Positions 25,082-34,106 of a DNA stretch of 64,000 bases are shown piece after piece. The DNA is from Collinsella sp. An268. GTDB lineage: Bacteria > Actinomycetota > Coriobacteriia > Coriobacteriales > Coriobacteriaceae. A program made the position numbers and the translations under genes. The notes below the pieces were generated by a model. The model was not told where the DNA came from. It did no database searches and worked only from the letters and a program-made list of their open reading frames with translations. The stretch lies in the NCBI RefSeq assembly GCF_002159765.1, contig NZ_NFJH01000006.1, positions 1-64,000 of the forward strand, given 5' to 3'. Numbering within the stretch: position 1 is the stretch's first letter; each line of letters begins with the position of its first letter.

Positions 25082-25794
25082 CGGACGAGATCTTCGCGCG
25101 CGACGCCGAGGCCGATGCGCGCGCCTTCTATCTGCAGCGCGCCTTCCGCGCCGTGCTCGACGCCATGGCGCGTCCCGGCGAGGTGACCGAGATCGAGCCG
25201 GTGGCTCAGGGCGACCCTGCTGACGCCGCGGCGGCGGGGCTCACGTCGGCGGCGCTCGTGGTGGGCGACGTCGTGCTCGATGCCGCCACCACGGTCGCGG
25301 TTGCGGGACCTGCGGGTGCGCGCGCGGCCTCCGTCATCGCGCGCCGCACGCATGCAAGGCCCCGCGCCTTGGCCCAGGCGGCCTTCTGCTTTGTGCCGGA
25401 GGATGTGCGCGGCTCCGCGGCGGCCGAGGCCATCTGCGCCCTCAATCCGGGGACGCTTATCGACCCGCAGCTCGGCGCCACGGCCATCGTCGGTTGCCGC
25501 ACGCTTATGGGGCTCGACCGCGCGGGCGTGCGCACCGGTGCCGTCGCCGGCGCCGACGAGGCGAGCACGTGGGAGCTCACGGGCCCCGGCATCAAGGACC
25601 GCGCGCTCATCACGCTCGACCGCACCGACGTGATGGACGCCCGCGCCGCACGCGGCGACGAGTTTCCCTGCGGTATCGATTGCATCCTGGTGGACGGTGC
25701 GGGCCATCTCATCGCCCTGCCGCGCACCACGCGCGCACGGCGGGTGGACGGGGCGTCCGCCATGGCAGAAGGAGGTTTAGCATGGGCTATGTAG
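25078..25794 (+). CDS. phnH: C-P lyase core subunit PhnH
   Basis: A 238-aa subunit of the PhnGHIJ complex. F-R-A-V-L-D-A-M-A-R-P-G-E near residue 25 is the family hallmark, with DPQLGATAIVGC in the middle and TWELTGPGIKDRALITLD and DEFPCGIDCILVDGAGHLIALPRTTR towards the end. PhnH has no catalytic residues of its own but is essential to the complex. It overlaps phnG (ATGA) and ends inside the start of phnI. Confidence 0.95.
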   Translation: MTDEIFARDAEADARAFYLQRAFRAVLDAMARPGEVTEIEPVAQGDPADAAAAGLTSAALVVGDVVLDAATTVAVAGPAGARAASVIARRTHARPRALAQAAFCFVPEDVRGSAAAEAICALNPGTLIDPQLGATAIVGCRTLMGLDRAGVRTGAVAGADEASTWELTGPGIKDRALITLDRTDVMDARAARGDEFPCGIDCILVDGAGHLIALPRTTRARRVDGASAMAEGGLAWAM

Positions 25795-26915
25795 CCGTTT
25801 CCGGCGGCGAGCAGGCCATCGCCGCCTCGCTCGACCTGACGGAGCTCAAACGCGTCGGCGCAGGGCGCTCGATCGAGGTCGAGACCATCTTGGCCGCGCT
25901 TCCCGAGCTCGTGGAGCAGGTGGAGTCCGAGGGGTCGCTCTGGGCGCCCGAGGTCGCCGCCACGGCCGTCAAGCAGGCGCAGGGCTCGGTCGAAGAGGCC
26001 GTCTTCCTCATGCGCGCCTACCGGTCCACGCTTGAGCGCCTCTACACCTCGCGGGTGATCGATACCGATACGATGCGCGTCGACCGCCGCATCTCCGCCG
26101 CGTTCAAGGACATCGCGGGCGGCCAGATCCTCGGCGCCACGCGCGACTACTCCCATCGCCTGATCGAGTTCGAGCTCGCCGACGAGACGCCCGCCGACGT
26201 GCGCGAGCGCGCCGCCGAGCTCGAGCGGGCGCTTGCCGCCGAGCCGCAGGCAGAAGCGGCGGCCGCCCAGACCAGGGTGCCCCGCGTCCTCACGTACCTG
26301 CGCGAGATCGATATGGTGAGGTCCTATCCCCTCGACGACACCGAGCCGGTCGACATCACCAAGACCCCGCTCGCGTTCCCCGCACCCCGCAGCGTCATCC
26401 TGCAGGCGCTCTCGCGCGGGCTCACCCAGGCTGTTATCGCTATCGGCTACGCCGCCATCCGCGGCTTCGGGCTCAGCCACCCCACGGTGGGCGAGCTCAG
26501 GCACGGCACCGTCGCCGTGACCATCGACGCGCCGGGCTCCGACGCCCCTACCGAGGACGATGCCTACTACCTGGGCGCCATCCCGGTGACCGAGGTGGAG
26601 AGCCTCATCGTGTCCGACGAGGTCGACGACCGCGGCAACCACCGCAGCGCCCTCGACGTGGGCTACGGCCTTGTGGTGGGCGACGACGAGAGCAAGGCGA
26701 TCGCCATGAGCGTGCTCGATCACAGCCTGCGCGCCGACGACGTGCGCTATCCCACCCAGGACCAGGAGTTTGTCCTCTACCACATCGACGGCGTCGAGGC
26801 CACGGGCTTCATCAGCCATCTCAAGCTCCCGCATTACGTGACGTTCCAGAGCAAGCTCGACGCGGCGCTTCGCTCCATCGCGGAGCCCGAGAAGGGAGGC
26901 GAGGCAGATGCGTAA
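25782..26915 (+). CDS. phnI: C-P lyase core subunit PhnI (nucleosidase)
   Basis: PhnI, with PhnG, PhnH and PhnL, replaces the adenine of ATP or GTP by the phosphonate to give alpha-D-ribose-1-methylphosphonate 5-triphosphate. The 377-aa sequence begins with G-Y-V-A-V-S-G-G-E-Q-A-I, a block shared by all PhnI, and contains TRDYSHRLIEFE and LSHPTVGELRHGTVAV, DEVDDRGNHRSALDVGYG and EFVLYHIDGVEATGFISHLKLPHY split by short insertions. ATG 25782 has GGAGG 6 bases upstream. It overlaps phnJ by eight bases. Confidence 0.96.
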   Translation: MGYVAVSGGEQAIAASLDLTELKRVGAGRSIEVETILAALPELVEQVESEGSLWAPEVAATAVKQAQGSVEEAVFLMRAYRSTLERLYTSRVIDTDTMRVDRRISAAFKDIAGGQILGATRDYSHRLIEFELADETPADVRERAAELERALAAEPQAEAAAAQTRVPRVLTYLREIDMVRSYPLDDTEPVDITKTPLAFPAPRSVILQALSRGLTQAVIAIGYAAIRGFGLSHPTVGELRHGTVAVTIDAPGSDAPTEDDAYYLGAIPVTEVESLIVSDEVDDRGNHRSALDVGYGLVVGDDESKAIAMSVLDHSLRADDVRYPTQDQEFVLYHIDGVEATGFISHLKLPHYVTFQSKLDAALRSIAEPEKGGEADA

Positions 26916-27783
26916 GAACTACAACTTCGCCTTCCTCGACGAGGGCTCCAAGCGCGAGATCAGGCGCGCCATCTTAAAGGGTGTGGCCATCCCCGGCTAC
27001 CAGGTGCCCTTTGCCAGCCGCGAGATGCCCATCGGGCGCGGCTGGGGCACGGGCGGCCTGCAGCTCACGCTCTCGTGCATCGGGCCCGACGATACCCTGA
27101 AGGTCATCGACCAGGGTTCGGACGCGAGCGTCAACGCCGTCTCCATCCGCGGGCTCGTGCGCGAGACCACCGGCGTCGAGACGACGACCGTGACCCAGGA
27201 GGCGACGCTCATCCAGAGCCGCCACCGCATCCCCGAGCATCCGCTCACGCGCGACCAGCTGCTGGTGCTGCAGGTGCCCACACCGGAGCCACTGCGCACG
27301 TACGAGGCGCGCGAGACCGTGACGAAGCGCCTGCATGCCGAGGCGGAGTACACAGGAGCCTACCTTGAGCTTTTTGAGCAGATCGTGCGCTACGGCACCA
27401 CGACGACGGGCGCCGACCACCCCGTGATGGTCGAGGACCGCTACGTGATGGCCCCGAGCCCCATCCCGCGCTACGACAACGCGAAGCTCAACATGGCCGA
27501 GAACCTCACGCTTCTGGGCGCCGGCCGCGAGAAGAAGATCTACGCCGTGCCGCCCTACACGCACGTGGCGTCGCTCGCCTTCGATGACTACCCGTTTGTG
27601 ACCGAAGAGTTCGAGGGCGCGCGCTGCCATCGCTGCGGTGCCACGGGCGTGTACCTCACCCAGACGGTCGACCCCGCCACGGGTGCGCAGATCTGGATGT
27701 GCTCCGATACCGATTATTGCGACCAGCGCGTGGAGGCGGCGCGTGCTGCCGCGACCGCGCGGAAGGGAGGCGACGCCCGATGA
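26908..27783 (+). CDS. phnJ: Carbon-phosphorus lyase PhnJ (radical SAM)
   Basis: PhnJ is the catalytic radical-SAM subunit that cleaves the C-P bond of ribose-1-phosphonate-5-phosphate, giving the alkane and a 1,2-cyclic phosphate. The 291-aa sequence opens with YNFAFLDEGSKREIRRAILK and carries the conserved cysteines near its end: C-H-R-C followed 20 or so residues later by M-C-S-D-T-D-Y-C. This non-canonical Cys arrangement is specific to PhnJ; three of the four hold the Fe4S4 cluster and the fourth takes part in catalysis. The gene overlaps both neighbours. Confidence 0.97.
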   Translation: MRKNYNFAFLDEGSKREIRRAILKGVAIPGYQVPFASREMPIGRGWGTGGLQLTLSCIGPDDTLKVIDQGSDASVNAVSIRGLVRETTGVETTTVTQEATLIQSRHRIPEHPLTRDQLLVLQVPTPEPLRTYEARETVTKRLHAEAEYTGAYLELFEQIVRYGTTTTGADHPVMVEDRYVMAPSPIPRYDNAKLNMAENLTLLGAGREKKIYAVPPYTHVASLAFDDYPFVTEEFEGARCHRCGATGVYLTQTVDPATGAQIWMCSDTDYCDQRVEAARAAATARKGGDAR

Positions 27784-28676
27784 GCGACGCGACCGCAACC
27801 GCAGATGAGACGCTGCCCCGTCCCGTCAGCCATACCTACGTGGACGATGCACCGGTGCTGAAGGTCACCGGCCTATCCAAGCGCTTCGGTGCCGGTTGCC
27901 CGTACTGCGCGGACCCCGACGCCCGGCTCGAGCGCAACATCTGCCCGGTCTGCGGCACGGTGCACGCCGTCCGCAACGTATCGCTCGAGGTGCACCCCGC
28001 AGAGATCTTAGGGATCGTGGGCGAGTCCGGCTCCGGCAAGTCCACCCTCATGCAGTGCCTCTACTTCGACCAGGATCCCACCGAGGGCGACATGCGCGTC
28101 GCCGCGTTCGACGGCGGCGCCGAGAACTGCTTTACGGTCTCGCGCCAGCAGCAGCGCTACATCCGCGACCGCATCTTTGGCATGGTGTACCAAAACCCCT
28201 ACCTCGGCCTCCGCATGAACTTCTCGAGCCTCTCCAACATCGCCGAGAAGCAGATCGCGGCCGGGGTGCGCAACGTGCACCAGATGGTCGACCGCGGCGA
28301 GGAGCTGCTCGAGCGCGTCAAGATCCCGCTGCGCCGCAAGCAGGACCCGCCGCGCGCGTTCTCGGGCGGCATGCAGCAGCGCGTGCAGATCGCCAAGGCC
28401 CTCTCCAACGAGCCGCCCGTGCTCTTCTTGGACGAGGTCACCACGGGGCTCGACCTCTCGGTGCAGGCCCGCGTGCTCGACCTCATCCTGCAGCTCCGCC
28501 GCGACCTCGGCGTCTCGATGGTGGTCGTCTCGCACGACCTCGGCGTCATCCGGCTTCTGGCCGACCGCACCATCGTCATGCTCGACGGTCAGGTGATCGA
28601 GCACGGCCTCACCGATCAGATCATGCAAGATCCGCAGCACGCCTACACCCAGGAGCTCGTCTACTCGCTCCTCTAG
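27780..28676 (+). CDS. phnK: C-P lyase ATP-binding protein PhnK
   Basis: A 298-aa ABC-type protein that docks on the PhnGHIJ core. Features: the PhnK-specific insertion between the first strands with two C-x2-C pairs (CPYC and CPVC), Walker A GESGSGKST near residue 80, a MVYQNPYLGLRMNFSS Q-loop region, signature FSGGMQQRVQ and Walker B VLFLDEVTTGLD. The extra Cys pairs may bind zinc. ATG 27780 overlaps the phnJ stop. A 39-base gap follows before phnM. Confidence 0.96.
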   Translation: MSDATATADETLPRPVSHTYVDDAPVLKVTGLSKRFGAGCPYCADPDARLERNICPVCGTVHAVRNVSLEVHPAEILGIVGESGSGKSTLMQCLYFDQDPTEGDMRVAAFDGGAENCFTVSRQQQRYIRDRIFGMVYQNPYLGLRMNFSSLSNIAEKQIAAGVRNVHQMVDRGEELLERVKIPLRRKQDPPRAFSGGMQQRVQIAKALSNEPPVLFLDEVTTGLDLSVQARVLDLILQLRRDLGVSMVVVSHDLGVIRLLADRTIVMLDGQVIEHGLTDQIMQDPQHAYTQELVYSLL

Positions 28677-28715
28677 CGCGCGAACCGGCATCTTTCCCAG
28701 TGATTGGAGACTTTC

Positions 28716-29987
28716 TTGTACGTCATCAGGAACGGCATCATCGTCCAGCCCGACCGGCTGCTCTTTGGCTACGAGCTCGTGGTCGAGGGCGACCGCATCG
28801 CGGCCATCCAGCGCCAGGGCACGCTCGACGCCGAGGCCCGCGGTTTCGGCATCATCGATGCGCACGGTGGGTATGTTACGCCCGGCCTCATCGACATCCA
28901 CTCGGATTACATCGAGACTGTCATCTCGCCCCGGCCGACCGTCCTTATGGACTTCCCCACAGCGCTCTTCGAGGCCGAGCGCGAGCTTCTGGCCCACGGC
29001 ATCACCACCATGTTCCACTCCCTTTCCGCCTACGCGCACGACCTCATGGACGTCAAGCCCGTGCGCCAGTGGGACAACACCGAGAAGATCATCGCGCTCA
29101 TCGCCGCAGCCAAGAAGACCGAAGGGCGCAACGCCCACCTCATCCGGCACCGGCTGCACCTGCGCCTCGAGATCGACAACGTGCACTTGGTGGAGCAAGT
29201 CGAGCGGCACCTGCGCGCCGGCGAGATCGACGAGCTCAGCTTTATGGACCACACGCCCGGCCAGGGCCAGTACCGCGACATCGAGATCTGGCGGAAGTCG
29301 TTCCGCGGCGACATCACGCGCGAGGAGGCCGAGCGCATGCTCGCCGAGCAGCAGGCGGCGCCCAAGCTCTCGTTCGAGCAGCTCGACTACCTCGCCGGCG
29401 TCGCGCGCGAGCAGGGCATCGCGCTCGCGAGCCACGATGACGACTCCTTGGAGAAGCTCGAACTCATGCGCGAGCTCGGCTGCACCATCTCGGAGTTCCC
29501 CATCTCGCAGGAGGTGGCCGCCGCCGCGGTGGAGCGCGGCATGGCGACCGTCATGGGCACGCCCAACATCCTGTTGGGCAAGAGCCACTCGGGCAACCTC
29601 TCTGCCCGTGACGCGGTGCGCGCCGGCGTGGCGACGTGCCTCTGCTCGGACTATTACCCCACCGCGATGCTCCAGAGCGCGTTTGTCCTGCACCGTGAGT
29701 TCAAGCTGCCGCTCGAGCAGGCCTTTGCCATGCTCACCATCAACCCGGCGCGCGCGGTAAAGATCGACCGCGAGCTCGGCAGCCTCGAGGAGGGCAAGAA
29801 GGCCGACATCCTCGTGGTGCGCGAGGTGGCCGAGGGGCAGCGGAGCTACCCCGTCATCACCGCGACACTCGTGGACGGCCGCGTGGTCTCGCGCATGTGG
29901 TACCCGGCGCTGCCGAGCATGTCGGCGCGCTTCGCGACCGACGCCGCCACGCTTGCCGAGACGCTTGCCGACGAGGAGGTGCGCTAA
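28716..29987 (+). CDS. phnM: Alpha-D-ribose-1-methylphosphonate 5-triphosphate diphosphatase PhnM
   Basis: PhnM is an amidohydrolase-fold enzyme that removes pyrophosphate from the ribose triphosphate intermediate. The 423-aa sequence shows the metal-binding DIHSDYIE near residue 65, SHDDDSLEKLE near residue 245, SEFPIS and the late CSDYYPTAML. TTG 28716 is preferred because GGAGA lies 5 bases upstream; TTG 28704 would add four residues. In E. coli phnM follows phnL; here it precedes it, with one base between its stop and the next start. Confidence 0.95.
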   Translation: MYVIRNGIIVQPDRLLFGYELVVEGDRIAAIQRQGTLDAEARGFGIIDAHGGYVTPGLIDIHSDYIETVISPRPTVLMDFPTALFEAERELLAHGITTMFHSLSAYAHDLMDVKPVRQWDNTEKIIALIAAAKKTEGRNAHLIRHRLHLRLEIDNVHLVEQVERHLRAGEIDELSFMDHTPGQGQYRDIEIWRKSFRGDITREEAERMLAEQQAAPKLSFEQLDYLAGVAREQGIALASHDDDSLEKLELMRELGCTISEFPISQEVAAAAVERGMATVMGTPNILLGKSHSGNLSARDAVRAGVATCLCSDYYPTAMLQSAFVLHREFKLPLEQAFAMLTINPARAVKIDRELGSLEEGKKADILVVREVAEGQRSYPVITATLVDGRVVSRMWYPALPSMSARFATDAATLAETLADEEVR

Positions 29988-29988
29988 C

Positions 29989-30699
29989 ATGGCCGAGACT
30001 TCGCGCCCCCTGCTCGAGATCCGCGACCTCAGCAAGGGCTTTACCCTGCATGCCGCCAACCGCCGCGTGCGCGGCTGCGAGCACATCTCGCTCAAGGTGA
30101 TGCCGGGCGAGTTTGTGGGCATCACGGGCCGCTCCGGTTCGGGAAAGTCCACCATCCTGAAGTGCCTCTTTCGCACCAACCTGCCCGAGTCGGGCGAGAT
30201 ATGGTACGACTCGGCCGCCTTCGGCCCCATCGACCTCGCCACGCTCGATGAGCGGCGCGTCATCTACCTGCGCAATTACGAGATCGGGTACATCTCGCAG
30301 TTTTTGGACGTCGTCCCGCGCACCACGGCGCGCGAGATCGTGCGCGCCAGCGCCGCCGAGGCGTTTGAGGACGAGGCGGACATCGAGGCGGAGACCACGC
30401 GCATGCTCGAGCACTTCGATTTTCCGCGGCCGCTGTGGGACCTCTATCCCAACACGTTCTCGGGCGGCGAGAAGCTGCGCCTCAACATCGCCCGCGCCAT
30501 GGTGCGCCGGCCGCGCCTCCTGCTGCTCGACGAGCCCACGGCATCGCTCGACAACGCGAGCAAGCGCAAGGTGCGCGACCTCATCGAGCAGCTCAAGGCG
30601 GGCGGCACCACGATGCTCGGCATCTTCCACGACCTCGAGTTCATGGAAGGCGTCTGCGACCGCGAGTACAACATGCAGGCCGGCGGGTTTGTGGCGTGA
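29989..30699 (+). CDS. phnL: C-P lyase ATP-binding protein PhnL
   Basis: The second ABC-type protein of the C-P lyase system, 236 aa, with Walker A GRSGSGKST near residue 46, ISQFLDVVPRTTA in the Q-loop region, signature FSGGEKLRLNIARAM and Walker B LLLLDEPTASLD. The phrases GFTLHAANRRVRGC and FLDVVPR are PhnL-like. GAGGAGGTG lies about 10 bases upstream. The stop overlaps phnO. Confidence 0.95.
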   Translation: MAETSRPLLEIRDLSKGFTLHAANRRVRGCEHISLKVMPGEFVGITGRSGSGKSTILKCLFRTNLPESGEIWYDSAAFGPIDLATLDERRVIYLRNYEIGYISQFLDVVPRTTAREIVRASAAEAFEDEADIEAETTRMLEHFDFPRPLWDLYPNTFSGGEKLRLNIARAMVRRPRLLLLDEPTASLDNASKRKVRDLIEQLKAGGTTMLGIFHDLEFMEGVCDREYNMQAGGFVA

Positions 30700-31142
30700 G
30701 CGCGGCGCAGCCAGGCGTCCGCATCCGGCCCGCTGCGGCGGCGGATGCGGACGCGCTCTGGGCGCTCGTGTGCGCGCTGGAGGACACGGTGTTTGACCGG
30801 GCGGCGTTTGCCGAGCGTTTGGCGGTGCAGCTCGCCGACGAGCGCTATACCTGCCTGGTGGCAGAGGACGGCGGCCGGATTCTCGGCATGCTGAACCTGC
30901 GCATCGAGGTGCAGCTTCACCACGAGCGCCCCGCAGCGGAGATCATGGAGCTCGTCGTCGACGAGCCGGCGCGGGCGCACGGGCTCGGGGCCCGTCTGGT
31001 CGAGGAGGCCCGCGCTTGCGCCCGCGCGGCGGGCTGCGAGGTGTATGAGGTCACCTCGAGCTTCTACCGCACGCGGGCGCACCGCTTCTACGAGCGCGCC
31101 GGCCTCGCGAAGTCGCATTACCGTCTGAGTCAGCGCTTGTAG
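30696..31142 (+). CDS. phnO: Aminoalkylphosphonate N-acetyltransferase PhnO
   Basis: A 148-aa GNAT acetyltransferase resembling enterobacterial PhnO along its length: the N-terminal IRPA(A)AADADALWALVCALE, the distinctive LQF/HLHH-like segment seen here as V-Q-L-H-H-E-R, the acetyl-CoA loop R-A-H-G-L-G-A-R-L and the ending A-H-R-F-Y-E-R-A-G-L-A-K-S-H-Y-R. PhnO acetylates aminoalkylphosphonates, allowing their use or detoxifying them. GTG 30696 overlaps the phnL stop, so it belongs to the operon. Confidence 0.88.
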   Translation: MSAAQPGVRIRPAAAADADALWALVCALEDTVFDRAAFAERLAVQLADERYTCLVAEDGGRILGMLNLRIEVQLHHERPAAEIMELVVDEPARAHGLGARLVEEARACARAAGCEVYEVTSSFYRTRAHRFYERAGLAKSHYRLSQRL

Positions 31143-31203
31143 CTTTGCATGTCCCTACGCGCGGGTATCATGAGGCCAACCGTCACGGCTGAGGAGGCGC
31201 GCC

Positions 31204-32238
31204 ATGGGCAAGAAGCAGCGGAGCGAGGGCAAGGTAAACACAGAGAAGAAGGATAAGAAGGAGAAGAAGCGCATGAAGGAGCAGAAGCGGACGGCCGCGC
31301 AGAAGGTCGCCGCGCGGCCGATGGCGCCGCAGGACGCGCCGTGCCCGTCCAGTGCGCGCACGGTCGTGGGCGCCTGGGACCTCCACAGCCATTCGACGTT
31401 TTCCGATGGCTCCGCCTCGGTGGACGAGCTCATCGCCGAGGCGCGTGCGTTCGGCCTTGCCGCCCTCGCCGTCACCGATCACGACAGCCTGCGGCAGCTC
31501 TCCCCGGTGCGCGCCCTGGCCCGCCGGGAGGGCTTCCCCGTGCTTGCGGGGACCGAGGTCTCGGCGCGCGATTACACGACGGGCAGAAACGTCCACATCC
31601 TCGCCTTCGGGCTCGAGGCCACGCCGGACGGCTCCGGCCCCCTCGAGCGCATCGTCGACGACACCCTCCGCCAGCGCACGGCAAACACGCTCTGGCAGGC
31701 ATGGCTCCTCCGCCGGCGCGGCGCGGAGTTCTCGGGGCGCTACATCTCGCTCGACGAGGTAGTCGTCACCGCGGGCGCGAGCCTCGGCGTCTACAAGCAG
31801 CACGTGATGGAGGCGCTCACGCACCGCCATCACGAGGACCCCGATTACCAGTTCTTCTACCAGTGCCAGTTCAAAGGTGAGAGCCCCGCCAACCACGACA
31901 TCGTCTATCCGGCGGCGGCAGACGCGGTGCGCGCCATCTGCGAGCAGGGCGGCGTCGCCGTGCTCGCGCACCCGGGGCAGATGAACTCCTGGGCGTCGCT
32001 TCCCGAGCTCGTGGCCGCGGGTCTTGCGGGTATCGAGGCCTACCACCCCGATCACGGCCCCGTGGATACATCGCTCGCCTTTGAGGCGGCTGCGCGCTAT
32101 GGGTTGTTTGTCACGGGCGGAAGCGATTACCATGGCAAGTACGGCGCGCCGGCATCGCTCGGCGAGGCCTTTGTCATGCCCGACGAGGCGGGTCCGCGCG
32201 TTGAGGAGCTGTTCGCACGCGAGGTGCGCCTCTCGTAA
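31204..32238 (+). CDS. PHP-family phosphoesterase, candidate PhnPP
   Basis: A 344-aa PHP-domain hydrolase: the metal motif D-L-H-S-H-S-T-F-S-D-G near residue 59, V-T-D-H-D-S, GTEVSARD, VLAHPGQM and the last motif G-S-D-Y-H-G-K near residue 315. The first 50 residues are a highly basic, lysine-rich tail. A PHP-family cyclic phosphate dihydrolase described from Eggerthella lenta (PhnPP) turns the PhnJ product, 5-phosphoribosyl 1,2-cyclic phosphate, into ribose 5-phosphate and phosphate. Location directly after phnO and absence of phnN and phnP support the same role here. Spacing (61 bases) allows its own promoter: TTGCAT 31145, TATCAT 31166. Confidence 0.85.
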   Translation: MGKKQRSEGKVNTEKKDKKEKKRMKEQKRTAAQKVAARPMAPQDAPCPSSARTVVGAWDLHSHSTFSDGSASVDELIAEARAFGLAALAVTDHDSLRQLSPVRALARREGFPVLAGTEVSARDYTTGRNVHILAFGLEATPDGSGPLERIVDDTLRQRTANTLWQAWLLRRRGAEFSGRYISLDEVVVTAGASLGVYKQHVMEALTHRHHEDPDYQFFYQCQFKGESPANHDIVYPAAADAVRAICEQGGVAVLAHPGQMNSWASLPELVAAGLAGIEAYHPDHGPVDTSLAFEAAARYGLFVTGGSDYHGKYGAPASLGEAFVMPDEAGPRVEELFAREVRLS

Positions 32239-32253
32239 GGTAGGGAGCGCGGC

Positions 32254-32922
32254 GTGGGGACCAAACCGTTTGCGGGATATGCGCACGTTGTGGAGCGGAT
32301 GGGCGATCGGCTGGGTGCCGAGGGGCTCGTGCGCCTGTTGACGGAGGGTGAGGCCGAGGTTTCTCGCAACGCCTTTGCGCACCTCGAGCTAGCGGGCGTC
32401 TCGACCGAAGACGCCACGTTTGAGCAGGTGGTGTTTCACGATTGTGCCTTTGAGGACGTCGACTTCTCGGGCAGCACGCTCACCGACGTGCGCTTTGAGG
32501 GCTGCCGCTTCATCTCCTGCCGTATGGAGCGTTGCTGGCTCAACCGGGTCGATTTTCGCTCGTGCTCCGCGCCGGGACTGAGCTTTCTCAAGAGCCGTCT
32601 CACGAGCGTCTCGGCAACCGATTGCCAACTGCGCTACGCCGACGTCTCCGAGGCAACGGTGCGCGGACTCCGCTTGCGCGCCTGCAACCTCGCGGAGAGC
32701 TCGTGGCATGCGACGGGTCTCAAAAGCGTCGCCCTGGTCGATTGCGACCTCACGCGCGCAGAGTTTGTGCGCACGCCGCTCGCGGGCATCGACCTCACCA
32801 CGTGCCGTATCGGCGGGTTTACCGTTTCGAGCGATTACCGCGAGCTGCGGGGCTGCGTGATCGCGCCCGATCAGGCCGTCGACCTCATCGGCCTTCTGGG
32901 CGTGCGCATCGCCGAGGACTGA
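32254..32922 (+). CDS. Pentapeptide-repeat protein (222 aa)
   Basis: After about 45 residues, the protein is a run of five-residue repeats of the A(D/N)LXX type: FEQVVFHDCAFEDVDFSGST, LTDVRFEGCRFISCRMERCW and several more, ending near residue 190. Such repeats fold as a right-handed beta helix. Some members (Qnr, MfpA) shield DNA gyrase; most have no known role, and nothing here shows a gyrase link. GTG 32254 lies 15 bases after the PHP gene with GGGAG upstream, so the two may be co-transcribed. The middle is Cys-rich, as in many Qnr-like proteins. Confidence 0.85.
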   Translation: MGTKPFAGYAHVVERMGDRLGAEGLVRLLTEGEAEVSRNAFAHLELAGVSTEDATFEQVVFHDCAFEDVDFSGSTLTDVRFEGCRFISCRMERCWLNRVDFRSCSAPGLSFLKSRLTSVSATDCQLRYADVSEATVRGLRLRACNLAESSWHATGLKSVALVDCDLTRAEFVRTPLAGIDLTTCRIGGFTVSSDYRELRGCVIAPDQAVDLIGLLGVRIAED

Positions 32923-32972
32923 GGGGCGCCGGCGCTTCCCGTCGATGCTTCCCGTCGGCGCTCCGTGCGCGC

Positions 32973-34025
32973 TTACACGGTTGCGCCCGGGTGCTGAACC
33001 GCGCTGTCGCGCGGAGGGAAGGCCGCGCGGATGGCATCGAGAAGTTCCGCCGTGCGGATGCTCGCGGCAAGCGGGACGACGGGCGACTCGGTGGCACCGG
33101 CGCGCACAAGCGCGCAGAAGTGGTCGATCTGCCCAAAGAAGTCATCGACCTCGTACGGGAGGCAAATCTCCTCCGGCGCGGCGCCCTGCCGCATGAGGAC
33201 CGCATGCTCGGGCCGGTGAAGGTCGTCTACCACTATCTCGCCCTCGGTGCCGACAAGGCGCGCCTGCCGGGGGAGCTCGGCGGTGTCGCCGGCGGCGATG
33301 AGGCGGCCGGTCGCACGGGGGTAGACAAGCTCGGCGTCGACGAAGCTGTCGACAGCTCCCTCATAGCGCGTCCGGCAGCTGGCGACCTCGGGCGTGCCGG
33401 CCAAAAAGTCCTCCAGCCAACCGGCGCAGTAGATGCCCGTGTCGAGCAGCACGCCGCCTTGGCGCGGGTCGGACATATAGTCGTTGCCCGCGGCGATGCG
33501 CCCTCCCATATCGTTTTCGAGGGCGCACTCCACGCGCACGATCTCGCCGATGGCGCCCGCGTCCACGAGGGCGCGCACGCGCCGGTAGCACGGGGTAAAG
33601 CGCGTCTTCAAGGCTTCCATGAAAAGGACGCCGCCCGCCCGCGCCGCCTGCGCGACCTCCCGCATCTCGCGGGCGTCGAGCATGGCGGGCTTCTCGCAGA
33701 GGACGGCCTTGCCCTGGGCGATGGCGCGCATCGCCCACGGGTAGTGCAGGCCATGGGGGAGGGCGAGGTAGATGGCGTCGATGTCATCGCGGGCAAGCAG
33801 CGCCTCGTGCGCCGCCCCCGGCTCGTTACCGAGGGCCTCGTCCGAGAGCGCGCCCGTGGCATCCACGCCAAACGCCGCGCCAAAAGCGGCCGCCTTGGCG
33901 GCGGTCCGGCAGCTCAGGGCAACAAGGCGCGCGTCGGGCACGTGCGCCAGGCTCGCGGCGAAGCGGTGCGCGATGCGCCCGGCGCCGAGGATGCCCCAAC
34001 GGACGGTCTTCTCTGGTGCGGTCAT
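32973..34025 (-). CDS. Gfo/Idh/MocA-family NAD(P)-dependent oxidoreductase
   Basis: The 350-aa product has a Rossmann fold start W-G-I-L-G-A-G-R-I-A-H-R-F-A, the family motif E-K-P-A near residue 97, and a C-terminal alpha/beta domain (GIYCAGWLEDFLAG). A D-T-G-I-Y-C segment contributes the usual catalytic region. These enzymes oxidise or reduce sugars, inositol or related polyols, or diols (dihydrodiol dehydrogenase branch); the substrate cannot be told. ATG 34025 has AAGGAAC upstream on the minus strand. It is the last of a minus-strand group with the thioesterase and tautomerase genes. Confidence 0.9.
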   Translation of the reverse strand: MTAPEKTVRWGILGAGRIAHRFAASLAHVPDARLVALSCRTAAKAAAFGAAFGVDATGALSDEALGNEPGAAHEALLARDDIDAIYLALPHGLHYPWAMRAIAQGKAVLCEKPAMLDAREMREVAQAARAGGVLFMEALKTRFTPCYRRVRALVDAGAIGEIVRVECALENDMGGRIAAGNDYMSDPRQGGVLLDTGIYCAGWLEDFLAGTPEVASCRTRYEGAVDSFVDAELVYPRATGRLIAAGDTAELPRQARLVGTEGEIVVDDLHRPEHAVLMRQGAAPEEICLPYEVDDFFGQIDHFCALVRAGATESPVVPLAASIRTAELLDAIRAAFPPRDSAVQHPGATV

Positions 34026-34106
34026 GGTGTGTTCCTTCTGGTCGGGGTTGTCCGCATGAACCCGCCCGGGCGCCTCAGCGTCGGCGCGCACGGCGGCGGC
34101 TCAGCG

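Noticed and set aside
28008-30263. Long minus-strand frame opposite phnK, phnM and phnL
   Set aside because: Antisense shadow of the C-P lyase genes, low-complexity composition.
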